DNA of 64,000 nucleotides, from positions 1 to 64,000 of the forward strand of contig JASEFN010000004.1 of assembly GCA_030018355.1 (NCBI GenBank). Reading direction: 5' to 3'. Of the stretch, positions 1 through 7,811 are shown in pieces (positions within the stretch are counted from its first letter, which is position 1; every line of letters begins with the position of its first letter). Below the pieces are notes generated by a model. It had not been told where the DNA came from. It ran no database searches and was given only the letters and a program-made list of their open reading frames with translations. Origin of the DNA: Caldisericia bacterium (GTDB taxonomy: Bacteria > Caldisericota > Caldisericia > B22-G15). The translations under genes were made by a program, and so were the position numbers.

Positions 1-50
1 GTTCCTACATTCACATGAGGTTTAGTTCTTTCAAATTTCTCTTTTGCCAT
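1..50 (-). CDS. tuf: Elongation factor Tu, N-terminal start only (cut by window edge)
   Basis: The minus strand starts with ATG at 50 and reads MAKEKFERTKPHVNVGT before the window ends, which is the highly conserved N-terminus of EF-Tu, the GTPase that delivers aminoacyl-tRNA to the ribosome. A Shine-Dalgarno AGGAG lies about 8 nt upstream. The gene directly follows five tRNA genes on the same strand, as in the tRNA-tufB operon of many bacteria, so it is probably expressed from the promoters near 539-607. Only 16 codons are visible, so length and integrity cannot be judged. Confidence 0.93.
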   Translation of the reverse strand, partial: MAKEKFERTKPHVNVG

Positions 51-117
51 ATTAGATCTCCTGATTATAAAAAAATTAAAACTATATATAAATCTTAAAC
101 TTCTTAACCTTATCAAC

Positions 118-193
118 TGGAGCCCATGAGCGGATTCGAACCGCTGACCTTGTCCTTACCAAGGACACGCTCTTCCTCCTGAGCTACATGGGC
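118..193 (-). tRNA. tRNA-Thr (anticodon GGT)
   Basis: The minus strand folds as a full cloverleaf with acceptor GCCCATG/CATGGGC, an anticodon loop TTGGTAA giving GGT, a TTCGAAT T-loop and an encoded CCA tail (118-120). It is the last tRNA before tuf, corresponding in position to E. coli thrT. Confidence 0.97.
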
Positions 194-194
194 A

Positions 195-269
<75 letters not shown>

Positions 270-276
270 AACCATT

Positions 277-352
277 TGGAGCGGGAGACGGGACTCGAAC
301 CCGCGACACTCAGCTTGGAAGGCTGATGCTCTACCAACTGAGCTACTCCCGC
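277..352 (-). tRNA. tRNA-Gly (TCC)
   Basis: Acceptor GCGGGAG/CTCCCGC on the minus strand, anticodon loop CTTCCAA (TCC), T-loop TTCGAGT and an encoded CCA (277-279). The position matches E. coli glyT in the tRNA-tufB operon. Confidence 0.97.
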
Positions 353-353
353 A

Positions 354-440
354 TGGTGGAGAGGGTAGGATTCGAACCTACGAAGGCGCATGGCCAACAG
401 ATTTACAGTCTGCCGCGTTTGACCACTTCGCTACCTCTCC
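354..440 (-). tRNA. tRNA-Tyr (GTA)
   Basis: A class II tRNA with a long variable arm on the minus strand. Acceptor GGAGAGG/CCTCTCC, anticodon loop CTGTAAA (GTA), encoded CCA (354-356). Tyr is also the amino acid apparently sensed by the leader at 63788-63832. Confidence 0.97.
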
Positions 441-446
441 ACATTA

Positions 447-521
447 TGGAGCCGGCGGAGGGATTCGAACCCACGACCCGCTGATTACAAATCAGCTGCT
501 CTGCCACTGAGCTACACCGGC
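447..521 (-). tRNA. tRNA-Thr (TGT)
   Basis: First gene of the tRNA cluster. Acceptor GCCGGTG/CGCCGGC, anticodon loop TTTGTAA (TGT), T-loop TTCGAAT, encoded CCA (447-449). It matches E. coli thrU in position and anticodon. Confidence 0.97.
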
Positions 522-538
522 AAATCCCTATCTTTTAA

Positions 539-566
539 ATTATATTAAAGAATAATTTTTTGTCAA
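539..566 (-). promoter_or_regulatory. Promoter P1 of the tRNA-tuf operon
   Basis: On the minus strand a perfect TTGACA (561-566) is followed after 16 nt by a perfect TATAAT (539-544). The expected start near 532 lies about 10 nt before the tRNA-Thr(TGT) 5' end at 521. This is the best sigma-70 promoter in the window, as expected for stable RNA. Confidence 0.88.
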
Positions 567-578
567 GAAGCACTTAAT

Positions 579-607
579 ATAATAAACACATTTATAATTT
601 TTGTCAA
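579..607 (-). promoter_or_regulatory. Possible tandem promoter P2 for the tRNA-tuf operon
   Basis: A second perfect TTGACA (602-607) lies upstream of P1 with a weaker TATTAT (579-584) at 17-nt spacing. Tandem promoters are common for stable RNA operons. The -10 match is only partial, in very AT-rich DNA. Confidence 0.5.
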
Positions 608-610
608 GTG

Positions 611-832
611 TTATATTTCAAAATTAAAATTAGATTCTTTAAGCAAATTTCTTGCCAACTCTAAATCTTTTTCTTCAACATATAAATCTCTTGGACCAGT
701 GCTCCCTAAATATGGATTATCAAACCATTTTGTTCTTTTAATTACAACAGGAATCCCTTCTTTTTCTAAAAATTCTTTAATAATTTCGGCTGAAAAAAGA
801 TCGTTTACTGTTATTAATTTAACTAAATTCAT
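611..832 (-). CDS. DUF2007-type small protein
   Basis: 73-residue protein resembling the DUF2007 (putative signal-transducing) family: a short ferredoxin-like fold with a pattern of sliding into an effector-like C-terminus, here the central EKEGIPVVI strand and the closing DLELARNLLKES helix. No catalytic residues are evident and the molecular role of the family is not established. Its ATG overlaps the trpS stop codon (ATGA at 829-832), so it is translationally coupled as the last gene of the coaX-to-trpS operon. No terminator is visible between it and the tRNA promoters. Confidence 0.75.
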   Translation of the reverse strand: MNLVKLITVNDLFSAEIIKEFLEKEGIPVVIKRTKWFDNPYLGSTGPRDLYVEEKDLELARNLLKESNFNFEI

Positions 833-1812
833 AAATATTCAAGACCCATCAATCTTTTTACTTCACTTAATGTTTCTTCTGCAACTCTTTTAACCTTGTT
901 TCCTCCTTCTTTTAATATATCCCAAATTGTGTCTTTATCTTTTTCAAGTTGAGCTTTTCTCTCTCTATATGGTTCTAAAAATTGATAAATTTTTTTAGCT
1001 ATCTCTTTTTTACAATCTACACAACCTCTTAAACCTTTTTCACATTCATTTTTTACTATTCTTGACTTTTCTTTATAGAAATTTCCATAATATGTAAAAA
1101 CAGAACAAATATCAGGATGTCCAGGATCACTTTTTCTTATTTTTTGAGGGTCTGTTATCATTTGCATAACCTTATTTATAATTTCCTCCTCATTATCTGA
1201 TAAATTTATTTGATTGTTAAGTGATTTGCTCATTTTTTTTCCATCTATTCCTAAAATTAAAGGAGTTTCAGTTAAAAGAGCTTGGGGTTCAGGAAAATAT
1301 TCTCCATATAAATAATTGAATCTTCTTGCTAATTCTCTACTAAATTCAAGATGGGGTAATTGATCTTTTCCTACAGGAACTAATTCTCCTTTAACAATCA
1401 AAATATCTGCTGCTTGAAGTACTGGATAACCTAAAAGTCCGTATCCAACATTTTCTTTAAGGTCAAGATCTCTTATCATCTCTTTTACAGTTGGATTTCT
1501 CTCAAGCCATGGCATTGGAACAATCATTGAAAAAATTAAGTGTAAAATTGGAATTTCAATTACTGAAGATTGAATATAAATTGTAGCTTTGTTAGGATCA
1601 AGACCCATTGAAAACCAATCTAATGCCATTTCGTAAATATTTTCTCTTATCTCTTTTGATTTTTCATATCCAGTTGTTAAAGCGTGGTAATCAACTATAA
1701 AATAATAACATTCATATTTATCTTGTAGTTCTATCCAATTTTTTAATGCTCCAAAATAATTTCCAAGATGTAATTTTCCGGTTGGTCTCATTCCAGATGC
1801 AACTCTTTTCAT
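829..1812 (-). CDS. trpS: Tryptophanyl-tRNA synthetase
   Basis: Class I synthetase that charges tRNA-Trp. The HIGH-like motif is HLGN at residues 15-18 and the KMSKS loop is intact at 193-197, with the Rossmann core between them. The length of 327 residues is normal for bacterial TrpRS. Strings such as GYPVLQAADIL are typical of the family. It follows lysS by 1 nt on the minus strand and overlaps the DUF2007 gene downstream. No Trp-responsive leader is visible immediately upstream, so expression probably follows the operon. Confidence 0.97.
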   Translation of the reverse strand: MKRVASGMRPTGKLHLGNYFGALKNWIELQDKYECYYFIVDYHALTTGYEKSKEIRENIYEMALDWFSMGLDPNKATIYIQSSVIEIPILHLIFSMIVPMPWLERNPTVKEMIRDLDLKENVGYGLLGYPVLQAADILIVKGELVPVGKDQLPHLEFSRELARRFNYLYGEYFPEPQALLTETPLILGIDGKKMSKSLNNQINLSDNEEEIINKVMQMITDPQKIRKSDPGHPDICSVFTYYGNFYKEKSRIVKNECEKGLRGCVDCKKEIAKKIYQFLEPYRERKAQLEKDKDTIWDILKEGGNKVKRVAEETLSEVKRLMGLEYL

Positions 1813-1813
1813 T

Positions 1814-3268
1814 TTACTCCTCCTTACGCTTTAGTTGAGGAAATAAAATTACCTCTCTTATAGAGTCTTTATTTGTAATTATCATTGTTAATCTATCAAT
1901 TCCAATACCTAAACCACCAGTTGGCGGCATACCATATTCTAGTGCTTCAATATAATCTGCGTCAAAATAGTGAGATTCTTCATCACCCTTATCTTTTTCT
2001 TTTATCTCCTCTAAGAATCTCTCTTTTTGGTCAATAGGGTCATTCAATTCTGAAAAAGCATTTGCAATTTCCATTCCTCTTACGAATACTTCGAATCTTT
2101 CAACCCATCCATTATTATCTCTTTTCTTTTTTGCGAGAGGAGACATCTCTATTGGGAAATCATAAATAATTGTAGGATTAATTAAATCCTTCTCAACCTT
2201 TTCTTTAAAAATTTCATCTACAATATTTTTAAAATTTGGTTTCTTTGTTAACTCAATATTTTCTTTCTTTAAATATTCTAATCCAAAATTTATATCTTTA
2301 AATTTTTCAATTGGAACATTTGTCTTTTCTTCAAATATCTCTTTATAAGAAAATCTTTTCCAGGGTGGCTCAAAATTTATTTTAATTCCATTGTAATCAA
2401 TTATATGACTACCATTAACATGTAAAACTACTTCACTAATCAAATTTTCTGTTAAAACCATTATATCTTGATAATCAGAGTATGCTTCATATAACTCAAG
2501 CATAGTAAATTCAGGGTTGTGAATAGTTGAAATTCCTTCATTTCTAAAATTTCTGTTAATCTCATATACTTTTTCAAAACCACCAACAATTAATCTTTTT
2601 AAATATAATTCTGGTGCTATTCTCAAATAAAAATTTTCTTGTAGAGCGTTATGAAAAGTAACAAAAGGTTTTGCTGTAGCACCACCTGGAATTGGCTGAA
2701 GCATAGGAGTTTCAACTTCTATAAAACCGAGGTTATTTAAATAATCTCTTATTTTTTTTATAATTTCACTTCTTTTTATAAAAATATCTATATTTTGTGG
2801 ATTTGCAATAAGATCAAGATATCTCTTTCTATATCTTACCTCTACATCTTTAATTCCATGATATTTTTCTGGTAAAGGAAGTAAAGATTTTGTAAGAAGA
2901 GTAAAATTATTTGCGTTTATAGTGATTTCACCAGTATGAGTCTTAAAAACAGTTCCAGATACTCCTATAAAATCACCAGGATCAATATATTTTTTAAAAA
3001 AATTATAATTAGATTCTCCTAAATTATTTATATTTAGATAAATTTGTATTGTTCCACTAAAATCTCTAATTGTAATAAAACTTGCTTTTCCATGTAATCT
3101 TTCAGAAATAACCCTTCCTGAAACTTTAACAAGTTTATTTTGAAGTTCATCAAAATTTTTTTTAACTTCGTTAGCAGTATGTGTTCTATCAAATCTATAC
3201 TCGAAAGGGTTAATTCCTTTTTCTTTTAACTCTTTTAATTTTTGAAGTCTAATATCTCTTTCTTCCAT
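1814..3268 (-). CDS. lysS: Lysyl-tRNA synthetase, class II
   Basis: Class IIb synthetase of 484 residues. An N-terminal OB-fold anticodon-binding domain (roughly residues 45-135, with VSGRVISERLHGKASF) precedes the catalytic domain with motif 2 (RNEGISTIHNPEFTMLE, about 243-259) and motif 3 (GLGIGIDRLTM near the C-terminus). The ATG at 3268 follows the greA stop after a single nucleotide, so the genes are coupled. The greA-lysS pair is a common neighbourhood in Clostridia. Confidence 0.97.
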   Translation of the reverse strand: MEERDIRLQKLKELKEKGINPFEYRFDRTHTANEVKKNFDELQNKLVKVSGRVISERLHGKASFITIRDFSGTIQIYLNINNLGESNYNFFKKYIDPGDFIGVSGTVFKTHTGEITINANNFTLLTKSLLPLPEKYHGIKDVEVRYRKRYLDLIANPQNIDIFIKRSEIIKKIRDYLNNLGFIEVETPMLQPIPGGATAKPFVTFHNALQENFYLRIAPELYLKRLIVGGFEKVYEINRNFRNEGISTIHNPEFTMLELYEAYSDYQDIMVLTENLISEVVLHVNGSHIIDYNGIKINFEPPWKRFSYKEIFEEKTNVPIEKFKDINFGLEYLKKENIELTKKPNFKNIVDEIFKEKVEKDLINPTIIYDFPIEMSPLAKKKRDNNGWVERFEVFVRGMEIANAFSELNDPIDQKERFLEEIKEKDKGDEESHYFDADYIEALEYGMPPTGGLGIGIDRLTMIITNKDSIREVILFPQLKRKEE

Positions 3269-3269
3269 T

Positions 3270-3797
3270 TTACTTTTCTATGGAGACAATCTTTATCAAA
3301 ACTTCACCTTTTGGAATTTTTACTTTAACAACATCTCCCTTTTTTTTACCAAGAATTGCTTCACCAATTGGCGATTCTATAGATATTTTATTCTCTTCAG
3401 GCTCTCCTTCAACCGAACTTACTAACATAAACTCCATTATTTCCTCACTTTTATCCTTTAAATTTTTTACAAGAATTTTAACTCTACTACCTATTCCCAC
3501 AGCAACTTTAGAAATTTTTTCAGTATCAATAATTATTGCTTTTGATAAAAGTTCTTCTAACTCTGAAATTCTTCCCTCAATTAATGCTTGTTCTCTTTTT
3601 GTTTCCTCATATTCTGCATTTTCAGTTAATTCGCCAAAGGCTTGAACAGCATCTTCTAGTTTTCTTGCGATTTCTGGTCTTTTAACATTTCTTAAATATT
3701 CAAGTTCATTTTCAAGTCTTTTTAACCCTTCTTTTGTCATATAAACTTTATCACCTTTTGGTGTAATAATCTCTTCCTTTTTTTCTTTAGAAGTCAT
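3270..3797 (-). CDS. greA: Transcription elongation factor GreA
   Basis: Rescues backtracked RNA polymerase by stimulating transcript cleavage. An N-terminal coiled coil (residues about 20-95) carries the loop tip GELTENAEY and is followed by the FKBP-like C-terminal domain ending in GKKKGDVVKVKIPKGEVLIKIV. The usual tip is GDLSENAEY, so the first of its two acidic residues is Glu instead of Asp here. The length of 175 is slightly above the usual 158 because of a polar N-terminal extension. SD AAGGAGGA sits just upstream of ATG 3797. Confidence 0.95.
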   Translation of the reverse strand: MTSKEKKEEIITPKGDKVYMTKEGLKRLENELEYLRNVKRPEIARKLEDAVQAFGELTENAEYEETKREQALIEGRISELEELLSKAIIIDTEKISKVAVGIGSRVKILVKNLKDKSEEIMEFMLVSSVEGEPEENKISIESPIGEAILGKKKGDVVKVKIPKGEVLIKIVSIEK

Positions 3798-3814
3798 ATT
3801 ATCCTCCTTATAGA

Positions 3815-4711
3815 TTATAATTCTATTATATTAGGTTTAATGTTTAGTTTATCAAATAATTCATAATATTCACTTTCGCTTATTTCATTTGGTTTTTTTC
3901 CAGTATAAGCACAAATAAGAGCCTCAATTACATTTGTTCCAAAGGTTCTACCATCAAATTCAGGTGTAGTTGTTATTAAATATTTTACACCTCTTTTCTT
4001 TAAAAGTTCTCTATCTTCAGGAGTAGTTGTATTTGTAAAGATTATTTTATCTTTAAGATCTTCTGGCATATGCTTTTTTATGTAAAGAAAATCTCCTGCA
4101 ATAACATCTGCCCATTTATAATATTTTTCATATTTTGGAATAATTTCTTCTTGAGATTTTCCAGTAGGGTATAACCATTCATAAGGTAAATTTCTTGCAA
4201 TTGGTACAATGAGTGATGCAAGAAATAAAAAAGTTTTATAGTTATAAATAGGAAATGGAAGGTTTAATGAAAACATAAGATCTCCATATAAAATTTTACA
4301 ACCAACTTCAAGAAAACCTTCAACCTGTCCATATCTACTAACACCTGAAATTACCATAACTTTGGTATTTTTATCTATTAAGCCTTTATCTCTTATAAAC
4401 AAAACTGCTTTTTTTTCAAGTGTATCTTTAACATATTGCCCATCACAGATGGGTGTAAATACAACATTTTTAACTAATTTTTCTATAGATTTTAATGTTG
4501 TTCTTCTTTTACCAACACTTATATAAAGATCTGCTCCTCCTAAACCAAACGCATCAACTTTTCCATCTAGTTCTTTAAACATATTTATCATCTTTTCTTT
4601 ACTTCCATCGGTTCCTATTCTTTCAATAATAAACCTCTCGCCCAAAATCTCCACTTCTACCTTTTTGTCTCTTTTTGAAGAGCCTAAACTAATACTTACA
4701 ACTCTTTTCAT
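3815..4711 (-). CDS. Conserved protein of the family often annotated quinate 5-dehydrogenase
   Basis: 298 residues starting MKRVVSISLGSSKRD. From memory, similar proteins in thermophilic Clostridia carry the label quinate 5-dehydrogenase, but I see no convincing NAD-binding Gly-rich motif and know of no experimental basis for that name. Conserved-looking elements are DAFGLGGADLYI (about residues 53-64), TPICDGQYVKDTLE and the C-terminal TTTPEFDGRTFGTNVIEALI. It is soluble with no signal peptide. It lies between dusB and greA with 11-17 nt gaps, inside a housekeeping operon, which suggests a general rather than a catabolic role. Function unknown. Confidence 0.6.
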   Translation of the reverse strand: MKRVVSISLGSSKRDKKVEVEILGERFIIERIGTDGSKEKMINMFKELDGKVDAFGLGGADLYISVGKRRTTLKSIEKLVKNVVFTPICDGQYVKDTLEKKAVLFIRDKGLIDKNTKVMVISGVSRYGQVEGFLEVGCKILYGDLMFSLNLPFPIYNYKTFLFLASLIVPIARNLPYEWLYPTGKSQEEIIPKYEKYYKWADVIAGDFLYIKKHMPEDLKDKIIFTNTTTPEDRELLKKRGVKYLITTTPEFDGRTFGTNVIEALICAYTGKKPNEISESEYYELFDKLNIKPNIIEL

Positions 4712-4722
4712 GAAACACCTCT

Positions 4723-5661
4723 TTATAATTTCCTAAAATTAAAAAGGAGATTTTTTAACTCATTTATTGATTTTACTCCATTTAACAATTTATTCAATCT
4801 TGAAATTCCTGGATATCCCTTTAAATATTTGGGAATATGAATTTTCATTTGTTTTATTGCATAATTTTCAGAATAAATTTTTTTTAATATCTCCATATGT
4901 TCAACAATAATTTCAATTTTCTCTTCTAATGATCTTTTCTGAGGATATTTTTTATTAAATAAATAATCTTTAAAATCAGAAAATATCCATGGATTTCCAA
5001 TAGCAGACCTTCCTATCATAACACCATTACAATTTGTCTCATTAAAAACTTTTTCTAAATCATTAATACTAAATATATCTCCACTATGGATAATTGGTAT
5101 CTTTAAAGAATTTTTTAACTCCTTTGTTATATTTAAATCTGCTTTTCCAGAATATTTCATTGATACAGTTCTTGGATGAATTGTTAAAAAGAAGACACCC
5201 TCTTCCTCACAAATTCTACCAACATCTAAATAATTCATGCTATTTTTATCAAAACCACTTCTAATTTTAACTGAAACAGGCACTTTAGAATTATATATTG
5301 CGCTTTTGATTAAATCTCTTATTTTTCTTAGATCGAGCAAAAGATAGCCACCATTGCCACTCATTATAAGATTTTTAGATGGACAACCAAAGTTTAAATC
5401 AATAATATCAGGAGTAGTACCTAAAATTTTAACAGCAGTTTCAATTATATGTGGGTCATTTCCAAATATTTGAACTGCTATTGGTCTTTCCTCAGCAAAA
5501 ATTTGAAATGGAATGGCTTTTTTATTTACAATTTCATATGAAGAAATCATTCCAGTATATGTTAAATCTGCACCAAATCTTTTTGAAAGAATTCTCATTC
5601 CTGTATCTGAAAAATTTGACAAGGGTGCTAAAAAAATAAGTTTTTTATTAAACTCTATCAT
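4723..5661 (-). CDS. dusB: tRNA-dihydrouridine synthase
   Basis: FMN-dependent enzyme that reduces uridine to dihydrouridine in the tRNA D-loop. A TIM-barrel start (LAPLSNFSDTGMRILSKRFGADLTYTGM), the NFGCPSKN signature with the family cysteine (around residue 93), VSVKIRSG and the HPRTVSMKYSGKADL stretch are all family marks. 312 residues is a normal length. Its start overlaps the coaX stop (5658-5661), as in many Clostridia where coaX-dusB-greA-lysS are consecutive. The DusB subclass is inferred from that context. Confidence 0.93.
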   Translation of the reverse strand: MIEFNKKLIFLAPLSNFSDTGMRILSKRFGADLTYTGMISSYEIVNKKAIPFQIFAEERPIAVQIFGNDPHIIETAVKILGTTPDIIDLNFGCPSKNLIMSGNGGYLLLDLRKIRDLIKSAIYNSKVPVSVKIRSGFDKNSMNYLDVGRICEEEGVFFLTIHPRTVSMKYSGKADLNITKELKNSLKIPIIHSGDIFSINDLEKVFNETNCNGVMIGRSAIGNPWIFSDFKDYLFNKKYPQKRSLEEKIEIIVEHMEILKKIYSENYAIKQMKIHIPKYLKGYPGISRLNKLLNGVKSINELKNLLFNFRKL

Positions 5662-6425
5662 TTTCTATTCAATTCATAAATTAATTTTAGACCTTTTAAT
5701 ATCAAATCTTTTTCATAAATATAATCAATTTTTATAAAAGGTATAATAAAATGAGATGCACCACCAGTAATTATAATTTTTATTTTTTCATTAAGGAATG
5801 ATTCTACCTCAGAAACTATTCTTTCAACAATCCCACTCCATCCATATAACATGCCCGATTTTATTGCATTAACTGTATTTTTTCCTATTGGTGACGGAGG
5901 TGCACTTAATTCAACTTTTGGAAGTTTTGCTGTTCTTGTTATTAATGATTCAAGAGAAATTAAAATTCCCGGCGCAATTGCACCTCCTATAAAAATTCCA
6001 TCTTTTCTTACAACATCAAAAGTTGTTGCTGTTCCAAAATCAACAACAACAGTGTTTTCTTTTGTAATATAGTATCCCATTGAACTTCCAACAACTCTAT
6101 CCATACCTATTTCGCTTAAATTCTCTATTTCAAATTTAATTGGTAACTTCATAGAAAGATTTATAAATATCGGTTTTTTATTAAATAGTTTTTCACAGGT
6201 CTTTTCAATAATTGGATCAAGTGGAGGAACAACAGATGATATTATTATATCTTCTATATCTTTTATTGGTAATTTATCAAGATAAAAAAGAGAGAATATC
6301 TCAAGTGCGTACTCATCTGAGGTTCTCAAAACTCTTGATGATAACCTATATGTTTTTATTAGAATATCCCTTTTAAATACCCCAAAAACAATGTTTGTGT
6401 TTCCAATATCAATTGTTAAAAGCAT
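5658..6425 (-). CDS. coaX: Type III pantothenate kinase
   Basis: Phosphorylates pantothenate, the first step of coenzyme A synthesis. The ASKHA-fold landmarks are complete: DIGNTNIVFGVF phosphate loop (residues 5-16), GMDRVVGSSMGYY in the middle, VDFGTATTFDVV and the C-terminal IITGGASHFI. 255 residues is typical. ATG 6425 lies inside the end of the SLH gene, preceded by GGAAGGTGG. Confidence 0.96.
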   Translation of the reverse strand: MLLTIDIGNTNIVFGVFKRDILIKTYRLSSRVLRTSDEYALEIFSLFYLDKLPIKDIEDIIISSVVPPLDPIIEKTCEKLFNKKPIFINLSMKLPIKFEIENLSEIGMDRVVGSSMGYYITKENTVVVDFGTATTFDVVRKDGIFIGGAIAPGILISLESLITRTAKLPKVELSAPPSPIGKNTVNAIKSGMLYGWSGIVERIVSEVESFLNEKIKIIITGGASHFIIPFIKIDYIYEKDLILKGLKLIYELNRK

Positions 6426-7047
6426 ATTCCACCTTCCTTAAATAGTTCTCAATAATAATAAAAGCATCTCCTCTTGATAATCTATTTTTAAAAGATAAAC
6501 CATCAATATAAAATTTATGTGATACTGCGCTAATTAAAACTTCTCTACATTCTTTTTCATCCAAAGGTAGATTAATATTTTTAATCTCACCATTATATTT
6601 TGATGCTTTTAATAATAAATAAAGAGCATCATAAATATTTATGTAAGAAAGTGGATCTATTTCATCTTCAGAAACATCTGAAAAATTAAGATATTCAATT
6701 AAATATGGATGAAACCACTCATTTTGAAAATTTTTAAATTTTTCTTTTTGCTCTCTTTTAAAGATTGATTTATAAAAATTTAAAAGTGTCAACCTTAAAT
6801 TATCAAAAATATTTTTTTTGTTTTCTATTTTTTCATATTTTAACTTACACCTAACAATAAGTGTTATAAATTCACTCTGAGTTATTGCCCAATTAACTTT
6901 AAAAGTTCCATCTGGAAAACCTTTAATTATGTCTTTTTCAATTAAATAATTAATTGTATTAATATATTTTTGATCTATTTTTTCATTGAATTTTATACCA
7001 ACAAGGAAAATTGAAATTAAAATCACTATAAATAAAATTTTTTTCAT
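6409..7047 (-). CDS. Exported protein with S-layer homology (SLH) modules
   Basis: 212 residues. An N-terminal hydrophobic segment (residues 3-18) acts as signal peptide or anchor. It is followed by a recognisable SLH module (INYLIEKDIIKGFPDGTFKVNWAITQSEFITLIV, described here in two parts: residues 33-50 and 51-66) and by degenerate SLH-like repeats near 105-150 and 165-205. SLH modules attach proteins to secondary cell-wall polymer or peptidoglycan, so a cell-envelope role is inferred. It is the first gene of the coaX-trpS operon and overlaps coaX by 17 nt. A TGTTAAAAT box ends 7 nt before the ATG with no Shine-Dalgarno, suggesting a leaderless mRNA. Confidence 0.7.
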   Translation of the reverse strand: MKKILFIVILISIFLVGIKFNEKIDQKYINTINYLIEKDIIKGFPDGTFKVNWAITQSEFITLIVRCKLKYEKIENKKNIFDNLRLTLLNFYKSIFKREQKEKFKNFQNEWFHPYLIEYLNFSDVSEDEIDPLSYINIYDALYLLLKASKYNGEIKNINLPLDEKECREVLISAVSHKFYIDGLSFKNRLSRGDAFIIIENYLRKVEYAFNN

Positions 7048-7054
7048 CTTTTAA

Positions 7055-7063
7055 ATTTTAACA
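7055..7063 (-). promoter_or_regulatory. Extended -10 element, near-leaderless start for the SLH-coaX-trpS operon
   Basis: The minus strand reads TGTTAAAAT (TGn plus TAAAAT at 7055-7060) with only 7 nt to ATG 7047. The expected start site therefore falls at the ATG itself. No Shine-Dalgarno is present. Transcription diverges from the gene at 7128. Confidence 0.55.
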
Positions 7064-7095
7064 CATTTGCTTGGAAATCTTATTTATTAAAATAG

Positions 7096-7104
7096 TGTTA
7101 AAAT
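7096..7104 (+). promoter_or_regulatory. Extended -10 element for the molybdopterin oxidoreductase gene
   Basis: TGTTAAAAT on the plus strand (TAAAAT 7099-7104), about 23 nt before ATG 7128. Unlike the divergent SLH gene, this one has a leader with a Shine-Dalgarno (AAGGAGG near 7116-7122). No good -35 is visible. Confidence 0.45.
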
Positions 7105-7127
7105 TAAAATAATTATAAGGAGGATTC

Positions 7128-7811
7128 ATGAAAAAGAAAAACATTATAATATTTATATTTTTAGTTGTTTCAATTACATCAATTTTCATAATAAACAACT
7201 ATCTAATAAATAAAAAAGAAGAAATAACACTTACAGGTGTAGAAATATTAAATTATAAGAGTGAAAATCTTTCTTCAATTAATGATTTTAGAGAAAATTC
7301 TATTAAAGGACCACAATATGTTGATATAAAAAACTATAAATTAAAAGTTTGGGGATTGGTTGAAAAAGAGTTAAATTATACATATGAAGAAATTATAAAT
7401 AAGTTTCAAAAATATGAAAAAGTGACAACTCTTAATTGTGTAGAAGGTTGGAGTGCTAAAGTTTTATGGGAAGGTTTTCTTGTTAGAGATTTAATAAGTG
7501 AAGCAATAGTAAAAGATAACGCTAAAGTTTTAATTTTTTATGCATATGATGGATACACAACTTCTTTTCCAATTGAATATTTTTATGATAAAGATATTAT
7601 AATTGCATACAAGATAAATGGTTTGATACTTCCACCCGAAAGAGGATTTCCATTTCAACTTGTTGCTGAAGAAAAATGGGGTTATAAATGGATAAAGTGG
7701 ATAACACAAATTGAAATTAGTGATAATGAGGAATATAGAGGTTATTGGGAAGAAAGAGGATTCTCTAATGACGGAGACATTGATAAATCTTTTATAGAGA
7801 ATCCAAAATAG
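7128..7811 (+). CDS. Exported molybdopterin-dependent oxidoreductase (sulfite oxidase/MsrP fold)
   Basis: 227 residues with an N-terminal membrane segment (residues 5-27) that is a signal anchor without a twin-arginine motif. The single domain follows the oxidoreductase molybdopterin-binding pattern: YKLKVWGLVE, then TTLNCVEGWSAKVLWEGF, in which Cys104 is the expected molybdenum ligand, then LPPERGFPFQLVAEEKWGYKWIKWI. It is shorter than MsrP (YedY) and no heme partner (MsrQ/YedZ) is nearby. The substrate cannot be told. Its stop codon abuts the stop of the convergent EamA gene with no spacer. Translocation without Tat would be odd for a cofactor-loaded enzyme. Confidence 0.8.
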   Translation: MKKKNIIIFIFLVVSITSIFIINNYLINKKEEITLTGVEILNYKSENLSSINDFRENSIKGPQYVDIKNYKLKVWGLVEKELNYTYEEIINKFQKYEKVTTLNCVEGWSAKVLWEGFLVRDLISEAIVKDNAKVLIFYAYDGYTTSFPIEYFYDKDIIIAYKINGLILPPERGFPFQLVAEEKWGYKWIKWITQIEISDNEEYRGYWEERGFSNDGDIDKSFIENPK

